Shown here: positions 16,887-25,209 of the stretch, in pieces
Layout: each line of letters starts with the position of its first letter
How positions within the stretch are numbered: the first letter of the stretch is position 1
From: Clostridiales bacterium
GTDB taxonomy: Bacteria > Bacillota > Clostridia > Oscillospirales > Acutalibacteraceae
Assembly: GCA_019416395.1 (NCBI GenBank)
Contig: DXXH01000005.1
Location: 9,852 to 54,773, forward strand
Length of the DNA: 44,922 nt
Reading direction: 5' to 3'
Translations under genes and position numbers: made by a program
The notes under the pieces: model-generated
The model's database searches: none
What the model saw: the letters and a program-made list of their open reading frames with translations, nothing else
What the model was told of the DNA's origin: nothing

Positions 16887-17894
16887 CTACTCACTCCTTC
16901 TCTCGGCCTGATAGCAAACCTCATCTATCTTAACAGCCATATTTTTTTTGTATGTTCCCATGCGCCCGGTAAACCAGTTATACCCGCCGATTTCCAAGAA
17001 TACGGGGCTATTCTTCGGCTGTCCCAGGTCGATCACATCTCCCACGTTCAGGTGGTAGATATCGTTTAGCGTCATTTCTGTGCTGCCCAATTCGGCCACA
17101 ATATCCAAACTGGAATCCCGCAACTGGTTGAAGATTTCTTCCGAGTTGTCCTCGCCCGAAATCTTCCGCACGGGATTATCCCGGTTGATTTCTCCAAAGA
17201 TGTTGGTCAGCATCATGCCCGGCAGCACTACGCTCAGCCGGCCGGAGCTTTCCCCCATCTGCACCTTCATGTCCACGATCACCACGATCTCGTCCAGCCC
17301 GATCAGCTGTACCAGTGTGGGATTGACCTCTGTGCGGCTGTACTGGAACTCGATGGCGATGTAGTTTTCCCAACTCACCCCCATCACCGACACCAGATCC
17401 GTTATGATGTTTTCATACAGCCTCAGTTCCAGATCCGTATAGGTGTAATCCCCGCCGGGCACCAGGTCCATATGGCCCTCGCCGCCCATCATCCGGTCCA
17501 TCATGCACAGCCCCAAGGACGTGGACAAATGGATCAGCGCCGGGACTTCTTCCGTCTTGTCCTTCACCTTGGCATCCACCAAGGCCAGCACATCGCCGTC
17601 GGTCAAGGCGTTGGAGAATTCGTAATACCGCTGTTCTTCCACGCTCTCCACCATGACGTCACAGGTGGTGTGGAAGAGGGTGTTCATTCGGGAATTGATG
17701 ACCCGGGTGTAATTCTCGAAAATACCGCTGAGCATCTTGATCCGGTCTTTCGTGAATTTCCTGGGACTCTTAAAGTCATACTTGCGGTAAGACTTTTTAT
17801 TCGCTTCTTCCGGTTCCTGGTCCAGATTCTTTTCACCACTGCGCACCGCGTTTAACAGCGCGTCTATCTGGCTTTGTGAAAGTACTTCTGACAT
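16887..17894 (-). CDS. fliM: Flagellar motor switch protein FliM
   Basis: 335 residues. The N-terminal CheY-P docking peptide is intact (V-L-S-Q-S-Q-I-D-A-L-L, residues 4-14). The middle CheC-like domain carries the FliG-contacting G-G-E-G loop (M-M-G-G-E-G), and the C-terminal SpoA domain ends in the I-G-G-Y-N-W-F region. It forms the C ring with FliG and FliY. AGGTGA lies before the ATG. It follows motB directly, at the place where fliL usually lies. Confidence 0.97.
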   Translation of the reverse strand: MSEVLSQSQIDALLNAVRSGEKNLDQEPEEANKKSYRKYDFKSPRKFTKDRIKMLSGIFENYTRVINSRMNTLFHTTCDVMVESVEEQRYYEFSNALTDGDVLALVDAKVKDKTEEVPALIHLSTSLGLCMMDRMMGGEGHMDLVPGGDYTYTDLELRLYENIITDLVSVMGVSWENYIAIEFQYSRTEVNPTLVQLIGLDEIVVIVDMKVQMGESSGRLSVVLPGMMLTNIFGEINRDNPVRKISGEDNSEEIFNQLRDSSLDIVAELGSTEMTLNDIYHLNVGDVIDLGQPKNSPVFLEIGGYNWFTGRMGTYKKNMAVKIDEVCYQAERRSE

Positions 17895-17951
17895 AAGAGC
17901 TCATCTCACCTACCCTTACCGCAAATTTATATTCCAAGTAAAAATCATGTG

Positions 17952-18821
17952 TTACGGCGCCTCCGATTGGGACTGCTCCCCCTGGGATTCTTCCGTCACC
18001 CGGGAAGCTTCCCCGCCTGTGGTAGTCTCTTCCGCGGGGTTTGTCTCGCCTTTTTCCGTGTAATATTCTTGTACGCTGTCCTTCAAATCGCCGTCACCCA
18101 AATCACGGCTGCTAATAATCATTTCCACACGCCGGTTCTTTGCCCGGTCTTCTTCCGTGTCGTTGCTGGCTACCGGTCTCCACTGGCCGTATCCCTCGCT
18201 GATCATTCTGGCGGGGTCCAGGGTGCAATGCTCCTGGATATAAGCCAGGGCGTTGGCCGCCCGCTGGGCGGACAGTACCCGGTCCACAAACACGGAGTTG
18301 GGCTTATTCGGATCGGCTTGGGCCGTGTGACCCATCACACGCACCTCGTCGATGGAATCCGCCGCGTGGGACAGCATGGCGCCTACATTTTCCAAAATCG
18401 GTTTGCTCTCTTCCCGCAGGGCCCAATCGTCCCCGTCAAAGAACACCGACTGGTTAAAGGTGACAAAGACCTTGCCTTCCCCTTTTGTCACCGAGATGTT
18501 GCTTTGCATTCCAATGCTTTCCACATACGTCACGAGCTCTTCATACAAGTTTTCCATGTCCAGGTCCGGATTGGCCGGCGCTACTCCCATGCCCGAACCG
18601 TCGTCCGTATTGGGGTCCGCGTTGGGACCGTCGTTGCCTGTGGTCTCCGTGATGGTCCGCAAAGCGTCCGGGTTAAAACTCATAACCAGGGCCTTCCAGT
18701 TGTCCTCACTGATGGTGGACATGGAATACAGCAGCACGAAAAAGCACAGCAGCAGCGTCACCATGTCGCCATAGGTATCCATCCAGCTGGCGCCGCCCCC
18801 GGAACTCTTCTTTTTTCGCAT
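17952..18821 (-). CDS. motB: Flagellar stator protein MotB
   Basis: 289 residues: a short basic N-terminus, one membrane helix (~18-40) with the proton-binding Asp19 in Y-G-D-M-V-T-L-L-L, a periplasmic linker, and a C-terminal OmpA-type peptidoglycan-binding domain (~130-250, V-M-G-H-T-A-Q-A-D motif). It anchors the MotA/B stator to the wall. The ion is not certain from sequence. AAGGAG lies 10 bases before the ATG. It is 35 bases after motA. Confidence 0.96.
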   Translation of the reverse strand: MRKKKSSGGGASWMDTYGDMVTLLLCFFVLLYSMSTISEDNWKALVMSFNPDALRTITETTGNDGPNADPNTDDGSGMGVAPANPDLDMENLYEELVTYVESIGMQSNISVTKGEGKVFVTFNQSVFFDGDDWALREESKPILENVGAMLSHAADSIDEVRVMGHTAQADPNKPNSVFVDRVLSAQRAANALAYIQEHCTLDPARMISEGYGQWRPVASNDTEEDRAKNRRVEMIISSRDLGDGDLKDSVQEYYTEKGETNPAEETTTGGEASRVTEESQGEQSQSEAP

Positions 18822-18856
18822 CGTGACTCAACTCCTTGAGCGCGCCTTGCGCTCCC

Positions 18857-19702
18857 TTACTTTTCCTTCTTTGACCTGCGCCCCTTGCTCTCCGAGGCGC
18901 CTTCCCCTTCATCGCGCTGCTTCTGGTTCATAAAGGTCAACAGCTTCTCCCGCAAAAACTTGGGGTTTTCCCCCGATTGTATGGACATGATGCCCTCTAC
19001 AATGATCATCTTGCACAGCACTTCTTCTTCGTCCCGCGTCCGGAGATTGTTGGCAATGGGATTAAAAATCATGTGGGCCAGAATGACGCCGTACAAGGTG
19101 GTGATCAACGCTGTACCCATGTCGGAACCGATGGAACTGGCTCCGCCGCTGTCCAGGTTCATATTCCGCAGCATGTTGATCAACCCCACCAGGGTTCCCA
19201 ACATACCAAACGCCGGCGCTACCGAGGACGCCCGTTCGTACATGGCGGCTACGTCCTCGTGACGGGCCGACATACATTCAATGTCGTTGTCTAAGATCCC
19301 CCGCACCTTGTCCGGGTCATTCGCGTCCACAATCAGCATAATCGCCTGCCGGAAAAAGGGATCCTCCTGTTCATTGGCTTTCTCTTCCAGAGAGAGCAGA
19401 CCGTTCTTCCGGGCGATCTGGGCCAATTCCACCAGCTGGTCAATGTAATACATTGGGTTATACCGCTTGGTGTTGAACATGATCTTAAAATGCTTTGGCA
19501 CCGACCGGAGCATCTTTGCCGGAAAACTGGACACCACCACGGCGATGGTACAACCCAGCACGATCAGCACACTGGAGAAATCGTAGAAATTTCCCAGCTG
19601 GTCCGGAGCAAAAACGATGGCCATATTTTCTGTTTTTGTCATCATACCGAACAGCATGAAAGCAATCGATACAACTAAGCCAATGATATAGGTCAAATTC
19701 AT
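18857..19702 (-). CDS. motA: Flagellar stator protein MotA
   Basis: 281 residues with four membrane segments and the conserved A-P-A-F-G-M-L-G-T-L-V-G-L region that lines the ion path. The cytoplasmic loop between helices 2 and 3, which contacts FliG, is present (basic K-R-Y-N-P region and E-x-x-x-N-E-Q-E-D-P-F). The C-terminal tail is highly charged. Paired with MotB as MotA5B2 in the membrane. Confidence 0.96.
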   Translation of the reverse strand: MNLTYIIGLVVSIAFMLFGMMTKTENMAIVFAPDQLGNFYDFSSVLIVLGCTIAVVVSSFPAKMLRSVPKHFKIMFNTKRYNPMYYIDQLVELAQIARKNGLLSLEEKANEQEDPFFRQAIMLIVDANDPDKVRGILDNDIECMSARHEDVAAMYERASSVAPAFGMLGTLVGLINMLRNMNLDSGGASSIGSDMGTALITTLYGVILAHMIFNPIANNLRTRDEEEVLCKMIIVEGIMSIQSGENPKFLREKLLTFMNQKQRDEGEGASESKGRRSKKEK

Positions 19703-19757
19703 GATCCCGCACTCCCTACGAAGGCAATGGCTATGCCCAAATTTTCAGTCTCCTCAT

Positions 19758-19973
19758 TTACCGCCGGTCCACCACGGTGATCTCCCGGTGGATATCCATG
19801 ACTTTCGCGTTATACTGCGCGATCTTCTCGATGATTTCCTCGGCTTTTTCCATCACCAGGTAATAGTCGTGATTCATCATCACAACTTTGGATTCCGGAA
19901 TCATCTCGATACATTCAATTTGCAGGTGGTTGACTAAAAACGATTCACCGTTTCTTTTTGTCAAAACAATCAC
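19758..19973 (-). CDS. flbD: Flagellar protein FlbD (SwrD family)
   Basis: 71 residues, GTG start. It matches the small FlbD/SwrD family: M-I-V-L-T-K-R-N-G-E at the start, then N-H-L-Q-I-E-C-I-E and a K-A-E-E-I-I-E-K-I helix. B. subtilis SwrD raises motor torque, so its place directly ahead of motA/motB is meaningful. It is separated from flgE by a strong hairpin. Confidence 0.92.
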   Translation of the reverse strand: MIVLTKRNGESFLVNHLQIECIEMIPESKVVMMNHDYYLVMEKAEEIIEKIAQYNAKVMDIHREITVVDRR

Positions 19974-20005
19974 GTCGCAACCCGCCTTTCCTATAAATTC
20001 AGGCC

Positions 20006-20034
20006 CGCCGGGACGGGTTCCCCCGCCTCCGGCG
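20006..20034 (-). other. Strong GC hairpin between flgE and flbD
   Basis: On the minus strand, CGCCGG and GGCGGG pair with CCCGTC and CCGGCG, a 12-bp stem with one bulged A, one G-T pair and a GGAA loop. No T-run follows, so it is not a simple terminator. A transcript-stabilising or processing role is inference. Confidence 0.65.
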
Positions 20035-20052
20035 CTCCCGAATCAATCTCTA

Positions 20053-21132
20053 TTACCGCTTCATGTTCACCAGTTCTTCCAGCATGGAGTCCGTCACCGT
20101 AATGATACGGGTGTTGGCCTGATAGCCACGCTGGGTGGTGATCATTTCCGAAATCTCCGTGGCCAGGTCCGTCTTGGAGCCTTCCAGGCCGCCGGTGATC
20201 AGTTTGGTGCTGCCGGCGCTACCTACCTGCATGCCTATGGGTTGAGTTGCGCCATTTGCCAAACTACCATTAACATATGTAACGCCTTCATCTGCCACGG
20301 AATTGCCAATGGAAGTGATGGTCAAGTCGCCAGCGCCTTCCTCGGCTTTGTAGTAGTAGCCATTGGTGTGGGTAACGCCCGCCGGGTTGGTCACTTTACC
20401 GATAGCCAGATAGCCGATGGTGACAGGCTGATCCTTGCCCGCGATGGTGGCGGTCACTTTGCCGGTGGCCTCGTCAATGGACACTGTGTCGATGGCAGCC
20501 TTCACATAAGGAGTATTCGCATCATCAGAGGTAGCGTCTTCCAATCTGCCCGTGTCCTCATTCGCAACAGGCCACCTTATATTGCCAGTCGCATCCTGCA
20601 TGGGATACCGGATAGGCACCAGCTGGTCACAAAGGTATTCACCACCCTCAGGATCATCTGCGTCGTTGGCAGCTGTCATAAAGCCGTACACCACGTTGCC
20701 CTGGCCGTCTACCAGGTAGCCGTCAGCGCCGAACCCGAAGTCGCCCACACGGGTAAGGGTCAGGGATTTCAAGGTTTCAGGGTCTTCCGCCTTAATATTG
20801 CTGCCGGTGGTCTTGTCGCCCACCAGGAAGAAACCGTCGCCGGAAATCGTGGTATCCAAGCCCCAGCCGGTAGCGGTGAAACTGCCGCTGCTCATGTCCA
20901 GGTCAATGGAACCAATGCTAGCGCCATAACCAATCTGCGAAGGGTTACGGCTGCCCACAGTGGTGGTACCATTGGAACCGGCGCTGGAAGTGGTGTAAAG
21001 GGAATCCTGGAAAGATACACGGCTGGGCTTAAACCCCCAAGTGTTCACGTTGGCAATGTTGTTGCCAATCACGTTCAGTTTATCCATGTGGGCTTTCAAA
21101 CCGGCAATTGCCGAACTCATTGCTCCTGTCAT
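20053..21132 (-). CDS. flgE: Flagellar hook protein FlgE
   Basis: 359 residues. The N-terminus carries the axial-protein signature (I-G-N-N-I-A-N-V-N-T-W-G-F-K). A central T-I-S-G-D-G-F-F element and the C-terminal E-I-S-E-M-I-T-T-Q-R-G-Y-Q-A-N-T-R helix follow, so both D0 ends are intact around a modest variable middle. It polymerises into the hook after export. It is preceded by the hook-cap gene flgD and flg_new. An AAGGAG lies 12 bases before the ATG; a second in-frame ATG is four codons in. It is flanked by stable hairpins. Confidence 0.94.
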   Translation of the reverse strand: MTGAMSSAIAGLKAHMDKLNVIGNNIANVNTWGFKPSRVSFQDSLYTTSSAGSNGTTTVGSRNPSQIGYGASIGSIDLDMSSGSFTATGWGLDTTISGDGFFLVGDKTTGSNIKAEDPETLKSLTLTRVGDFGFGADGYLVDGQGNVVYGFMTAANDADDPEGGEYLCDQLVPIRYPMQDATGNIRWPVANEDTGRLEDATSDDANTPYVKAAIDTVSIDEATGKVTATIAGKDQPVTIGYLAIGKVTNPAGVTHTNGYYYKAEEGAGDLTITSIGNSVADEGVTYVNGSLANGATQPIGMQVGSAGSTKLITGGLEGSKTDLATEISEMITTQRGYQANTRIITVTDSMLEELVNMKR

Positions 21133-21168
21133 ACTGTCTTATTGCTCCTTTCAAGAGCGAAACCGTCC

Positions 21169-21195
21169 GGGACCGGGCCAATCGGGCCAAGTCCC
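21169..21195 (-). other. Nested hairpin upstream of flgE
   Basis: Within the 89-base gap before flgE, GGGAC/GTCCC encloses GGCC/GGCC around a 5-base loop. It sits about 20 bases upstream of the flgE ribosome binding site and has no T-run. Confidence 0.55.
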
Positions 21196-21221
21196 AAGGC
21201 ATCCTGAAAAGGTCCTGCCTT

Positions 21222-21635
21222 TTATTTTTGAAGAAAAACGGCTCCGTCGATGTTGGTGAATATGTTTTCTTTCATTTCGTCTTGGGTGATGGCGGTAATC
21301 ACTCTGGCGTTTGGTACATTGATGATAAACGCCCGGGTGCTGTCCATGGCCAAGATGTTGGTGGCGCCTTTGGCCTGGGCCCGCTCCACGCTGTCCGCCA
21401 GCTGCTCCATCAAGTCCGGGGTCACTTCGATGCCCCGTTCCTCTACCCGGGAAATGGCGTGCTTGGAGAACGCTACCCCCTGGCTGGCAGTGCCTTGGGA
21501 CTGCTGGGTCATGGCCTGTTGCAGAACCTGGCCGAAACTGGCGCCTTGGGTCTGCTGGGCCTGCTGTTTTGCCGGACGGCTTTCGCTGTTAAGAGCCGCC
21601 GCCTGGCCGACTTGCAGGGAAATTCGGTCCATCAT
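21222..21635 (-). CDS. Flagellar operon protein (TIGR02530 / flg_new family)
   Basis: 137 residues. It matches the conserved family found between flgD and flgE in many Firmicutes. The marks are F-S-K-H-A-I-S-R-V-E-E-R-G-I, then A-F-I-I-N-V-P-N-A-R-V-I-T-A, and near the end E-N-I-F-T-N-I-D-G-A-V. The N-terminal ~45 residues are Gln-rich and low complexity. Its function is not known to me. Placement suggests a role in hook assembly. Confidence 0.85.
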   Translation of the reverse strand: MMDRISLQVGQAAALNSESRPAKQQAQQTQGASFGQVLQQAMTQQSQGTASQGVAFSKHAISRVEERGIEVTPDLMEQLADSVERAQAKGATNILAMDSTRAFIINVPNARVITAITQDEMKENIFTNIDGAVFLQK

Positions 21636-21646
21636 GGCGCTTCACC

Positions 21647-22126
21647 TTAACTTCCCGTCTGGCTTCCGGAAGTATCCGTGCTGGGCTGTTCGATTTCCGG
21701 CAGACGGCCCACAGCCATAATGTCGCTGAGGTTATAGGTCTTTCCGTCCACGAAGATCACCTGCTGGCCTCCGGATACGCCGGTACCTGTCACAGTTCCC
21801 ACGATTTCGTCCAACTTTCCGTCGCTGTTGTACTGGCCGACAGTGACTTCCTTCCCCACCAGGGACCCGGCATACATCATAACCGTGGCGTCGGTGATGT
21901 TGGAAATCGCCTGCACCGTGGACATCTGCACCAGCTGGTTGAGCATGTCGCTGGTATCCGCGGTACTGTCAATGCTCTGATTGGTGAACTGGGCAACAAT
22001 CAGCGAGAGAAAATCGGTCATATCCAGCTCGTCGTTGCTGGAACTGCTGGTGGCGTTGGTCGTTCTGGTGGTACTGGTATTGTTTACCGCCAAATACGTG
22101 CTGAGATCAGCCATATAGTCGCTCAT
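21647..22126 (-). CDS. flgD: Flagellar hook capping protein FlgD
   Basis: 159 residues, the short Firmicutes form. A Ser/Thr/Asn-rich N-terminus leads to the FlgD core (D-F-L-S-L-I-V-A-Q-F-T-N-Q, then Q-L-V-Q-M-S-T-V-Q-A-I-S-N) and a small beta domain with G-S-L-V-G-K-E-V. It caps the growing hook. AAAGGA lies 8 bases before the ATG. It sits between fliK and flg_new. Confidence 0.92.
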   Translation of the reverse strand: MSDYMADLSTYLAVNNTSTTRTTNATSSSSNDELDMTDFLSLIVAQFTNQSIDSTADTSDMLNQLVQMSTVQAISNITDATVMMYAGSLVGKEVTVGQYNSDGKLDEIVGTVTGTGVSGGQQVIFVDGKTYNLSDIMAVGRLPEIEQPSTDTSGSQTGS

Positions 22127-22141
22127 TGCGCATTTCCTTTC

Positions 22142-23314
22142 TTATACTTGTGTCCCTTCCAAGGGGATCAGCCCCAGTCGGAGCTGCTGCAGGAAATCGT
22201 TCCCCTGCTGCTGCCGATGCTGCTGGTTCTGTTCCTGCTGCTGGTAGCCGTTCTTCCCGTTGCCGCTGCTGCCATCGTAGTTGTGGCTGTCATAGGCTTG
22301 GGATTCCTGCTGCCGCTGCACTTGGATCTCCACCGGCTCCTGGGTGTTGTTGGCCAAAAGGCTTTGCAGTCCGGACATGTGCTTCTCCAGCAAGTTCTGG
22401 GTCTGCATACGCTCCGCTGTCAGCACCACATGAAGGGCTCCATCCGTACCTCGGGTCAGCTCTACGGTCACGCTGCCCAAATGTTCCGGGGTAAGCTGCA
22501 GGGTCACTTTGCTGTCCCCCTGCTTCACCGCGTCTTCCACACCCTGGAAAACCTGGGTTTCCACAGTGGGTGTCTCACCGGAGTTCTCCCCGGCCGGCAC
22601 GTCGCTGACCTTCACCGGAATGGATTCCACCTGGGAGAAAACCGGCTGGGAAGCCTGGGCGGCTCCTTCACTGACTTCCACCGTCACATCGGCGGAATTG
22701 GTTTCCTTTCCAGACTGGGACTGGCCTTCCAGCTGGGATTGGGACTGGCTCTCAGAGCTCTGGGCTGTGGCCTGGACCGGCTGGGCTTCCGCCTGCTGGA
22801 CCGGGACCTGCTGGGGCTCTGTGGAAACGCTCTGCTGTGTGACCGAAGTTCCTACAGCTTCCTGAGCTTGGCCCTGGGCCAAAGGAGCCGTTTGGGGCTC
22901 CACAGCAGTCTCCACGGCGGGCGCTGTCACAGTCTGCTGCACCGCTCCCAGATCCATGACCTGGGAAAGCCCTTGCCCCTCTGCTGCCGGCTGGGCGTCC
23001 TCTGCGAACACCACCGGTGCCTGCGTGATGGACATGGCCGCCCACGTCAGGGCTGTCTGCTGCTGGGCCGGGTCTTCCTTCTGGGGCTTCTCCGTGGCTT
23101 CGGGAGCCTCCGTATCCTGAGTGGAAGAATCCTGCTGGGGCTTCTCCTGAGCCTGCGGCTTCTGGTTCCCATCGTTCCGGGAAGCGTTTACCCGGTCTTC
23201 CATCAGCTGGTCAAAGCTGGTGCCCGACTGCTCCTGGGTGGGAAGGGACGTCCCTTGCTGGATCTGGCTCAAAAGCGCCAGAATTCCCATGGCATTGTTG
23301 TTTACCTGTTGCAT
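22142..23314 (-). CDS. fliK: Flagellar hook-length control protein FliK
   Basis: 390 residues. The first ~260 are low-complexity Gln/Glu/Ser/Pro/Val-rich, as expected for the molecular ruler part. The C-terminal domain (~265-350) has the FliK pattern L-Q-L-T-P-E-H-L-G-S-V-T-V-E-L, which interacts with FlhB to switch substrate specificity. The tail is Gln/Asn-rich. A full AAGGAGGTGA precedes the ATG. The gene follows the terminator-like hairpins after fliJ. Confidence 0.93.
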   Translation of the reverse strand: MQQVNNNAMGILALLSQIQQGTSLPTQEQSGTSFDQLMEDRVNASRNDGNQKPQAQEKPQQDSSTQDTEAPEATEKPQKEDPAQQQTALTWAAMSITQAPVVFAEDAQPAAEGQGLSQVMDLGAVQQTVTAPAVETAVEPQTAPLAQGQAQEAVGTSVTQQSVSTEPQQVPVQQAEAQPVQATAQSSESQSQSQLEGQSQSGKETNSADVTVEVSEGAAQASQPVFSQVESIPVKVSDVPAGENSGETPTVETQVFQGVEDAVKQGDSKVTLQLTPEHLGSVTVELTRGTDGALHVVLTAERMQTQNLLEKHMSGLQSLLANNTQEPVEIQVQRQQESQAYDSHNYDGSSGNGKNGYQQQEQNQQHRQQQGNDFLQQLRLGLIPLEGTQV

Positions 23315-23354
23315 CTTGTCTCACCTCCTTTCAATGGGCTTTCTATCACTTTCT

Positions 23355-23378
23355 GGAGAGAAAGTCTCCTTTCTCTCC
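23355..23378 (-). other. Perfect 10-bp stem with GAGA tetraloop upstream of fliK
   Basis: On the minus strand, GGAGAGAAAG and CTTTCTCTCC (23378-23355) pair perfectly around a GAGA loop, a stable GNRA-type tetraloop. It lies immediately 3' of the terminator-like stem and about 40 bases before the fliK start. A protective or regulatory RNA element is inferred. Confidence 0.65.
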
Positions 23379-23379
23379 G

Positions 23380-23402
23380 AAAAAAGGGGAATCCCCTTTT
23401 TT
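23380..23402 (-). terminator. Intra-operon terminator/attenuator-like hairpin after fliJ
   Basis: On the minus strand, AAAAAAGGGG and CCCCTTTTTT pair perfectly around a 3-base loop, ending in six T, 11 bases past the fliJ stop. The stem is short in GC pairs, so read-through into fliK is likely partial. Confidence 0.6.
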
Positions 23403-23413
23403 CCCAATTAAGA

Positions 23414-23854
23414 TCAGGCCGTATGGTTCCGGCTGCTGACGAACTCCTCTATAAAGAGTTCTTCGCTTTTTGCCAGGGCTTTTTGGTACATGCCCAGCTT
23501 TTTCTCCCGGAGCTTCTCGATGGACGCCGTTTCCTTCCGGGCTTCCACCACCCGCTCCCGCTTTTTCTCCTCGTCCTTGCGGAACACTTCCAACTTGTCG
23601 GTTTCCTTTTGGATCTGGCTTTCCAGCACCCGCAGGCCGTTCTGATAAGTCAACGCCTGGGAAATGGTCATTCCCACACGTTTCTTTTCACAATACTCCT
23701 CATTGTACTCCCGGTATTCCTTCCACATCTGTTCCAGCAGCTGCTCCTGCTCCCGCAACTTGCTCAGAGCGGCGGCATGCTCCCCCTGAAGGGCTTCCAG
23801 CACCTGCTGTTTGTAGTGAAGCACCATTTCCAATGAAAACTTGAACTTCTTCAA
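23414..23854 (-). CDS. fliJ: Flagellar export protein FliJ
   Basis: 146 residues, almost entirely a charged alpha-helical coiled coil, as in FliJ, which resembles the gamma subunit of F1 and works with the FliI ATPase and FlhA. The start (M-K-K-F-K-F-S-L-E-M-V-L) fits the family. The start codon is TTG at 23854, 9 bases after AGGAGG. It follows fliI by 36 bases. motE/ylxF, which in Bacilli sits between fliJ and fliK, is missing. Confidence 0.92.
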   Translation of the reverse strand: MKKFKFSLEMVLHYKQQVLEALQGEHAAALSKLREQEQLLEQMWKEYREYNEEYCEKKRVGMTISQALTYQNGLRVLESQIQKETDKLEVFRKDEEKKRERVVEARKETASIEKLREKKLGMYQKALAKSEELFIEEFVSSRNHTA

Positions 23855-23890
23855 ACAAGAACGCCTCCTAAAGCTTTCCTATTCCGCCTG

Positions 23891-25192
23891 TTACGCCAGA
23901 ATCTTCTCCATTTCCGCCAGGGTTTCCTCATAGCTGAACGCTTCGTTCACGCCCTGCATCAGGAACTGGTTGATGGCGTCGATCTTGGTCAGGGCGAAAT
24001 CCAGCTTCCGGTTGGTCCCGGCCTTGTATGCGCCAATGGACACCAGATCCGAATTCTTTTCGTACACACTCATAATGTCCCGCAGCCGGGAGGCCAATCG
24101 CTTGTGTTCCTCCCCCACGATCTCCACCATCAAACGGGAGATACTGGCTCCCACGTCGATGGCGGGATAGTGGTTGGCGTTGGCCAGGGCACGGGACAGC
24201 ACAATGTGGCCGTCCAGAATACCGCGCACCGTGTCCGCGATGGGCTCGTTGGTGTCGTCGCCTTCCACCAGCACCGTGTAAACCCCGGTGATGGAGCCCT
24301 TTTCAAAATTCCCGCTCCGCTCCAGCAGTTTGGGCATTTCCGCATAAATAGAAGGTGTGTAGCCCCGGGCCACAGGGGGTTCGCCAATGGCCAATCCGAT
24401 TTCCCGCTGCGCCATGGCGAAACGGGTCAGAGAGTCCATCATCAGCAGAACGTCATACCCTTGATCGCGGAAGTATTCCGCGATCCCTGTGGCAACAGAA
24501 GGACACTTCATGCGAAGCATGGCCGGCTGGTCCGAGGTGGCCACCACCAAAATCGACCGCCGCATGCCTTCTTCTCCTAGGTCCTTCTCCACGAACTCCA
24601 ACACCTCGCGCCCCCGTTCTCCCACAAGGGCGATTACGTTAATATCCGCTTTTACGTTTTTGGCGATCATACCCATCAGGGTACTTTTGCCCACGCCGGA
24701 ACCGGCGAAGATTCCGATACGCTGTCCCTTGCCGATGGTCAGCAGGCCGTCAATGGCCTTGATGCCAAACTCCATGCGCTCCCGGATAGGGGGACGCTGC
24801 AAGGGGTTGATGTAGCTGCCTCCCACACAGTAAGAGGTGCCGCTTTCAAAGGCTCCCTTCCCGTCGATGGGCTGGCCCAGCGCGTTGATGATCCGCCCCC
24901 GCAGGAATTCGCCTACCCGCAGGGTCAGCTGGGTCCCGGTATTCCGCACAAAGTTGCCCGCCGAAATACCGTTCATGTCCGAATAGGGCATCAGCAAGAT
25001 GTGGTCGTTCTTAAAGCCAACCACTTCCGCTGTCACCTGCCCGCCGGACTCCCCATTGTAGATGCGGCAGATATCCCCTACCGCCGCGTGGCCGCCGGAA
25101 GCTTCGATGGACATGCCCACAATGTTCTCGATCTTCCCGGTCAGGCTGTAGGTTTCCGCGCCATATACCTGGCGGATCATTTTCTGAAACAT
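23891..25192 (-). CDS. fliI: Flagellar export ATPase FliI
   Basis: 433 residues from the preferred ATG. Walker A G-S-G-V-G-K-S-T is at ~164-171, Walker B is in V-L-L-M-M-D-S-L-T-R, and the F1-beta-like core is complete. It drives or primes substrate export with FliH and FliJ. An in-frame ATG lies at 25213, but the AAGGAGG falls inside that extension and is 8 bases ahead of the ATG at 25192, so the shorter form is the real start. Confidence 0.97.
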   Translation of the reverse strand: MFQKMIRQVYGAETYSLTGKIENIVGMSIEASGGHAAVGDICRIYNGESGGQVTAEVVGFKNDHILLMPYSDMNGISAGNFVRNTGTQLTLRVGEFLRGRIINALGQPIDGKGAFESGTSYCVGGSYINPLQRPPIRERMEFGIKAIDGLLTIGKGQRIGIFAGSGVGKSTLMGMIAKNVKADINVIALVGERGREVLEFVEKDLGEEGMRRSILVVATSDQPAMLRMKCPSVATGIAEYFRDQGYDVLLMMDSLTRFAMAQREIGLAIGEPPVARGYTPSIYAEMPKLLERSGNFEKGSITGVYTVLVEGDDTNEPIADTVRGILDGHIVLSRALANANHYPAIDVGASISRLMVEIVGEEHKRLASRLRDIMSVYEKNSDLVSIGAYKAGTNRKLDFALTKIDAINQFLMQGVNEAFSYEETLAEMEKILA

Positions 25193-25209
25193 GGGGCATG
25201 CCTCCTTTC

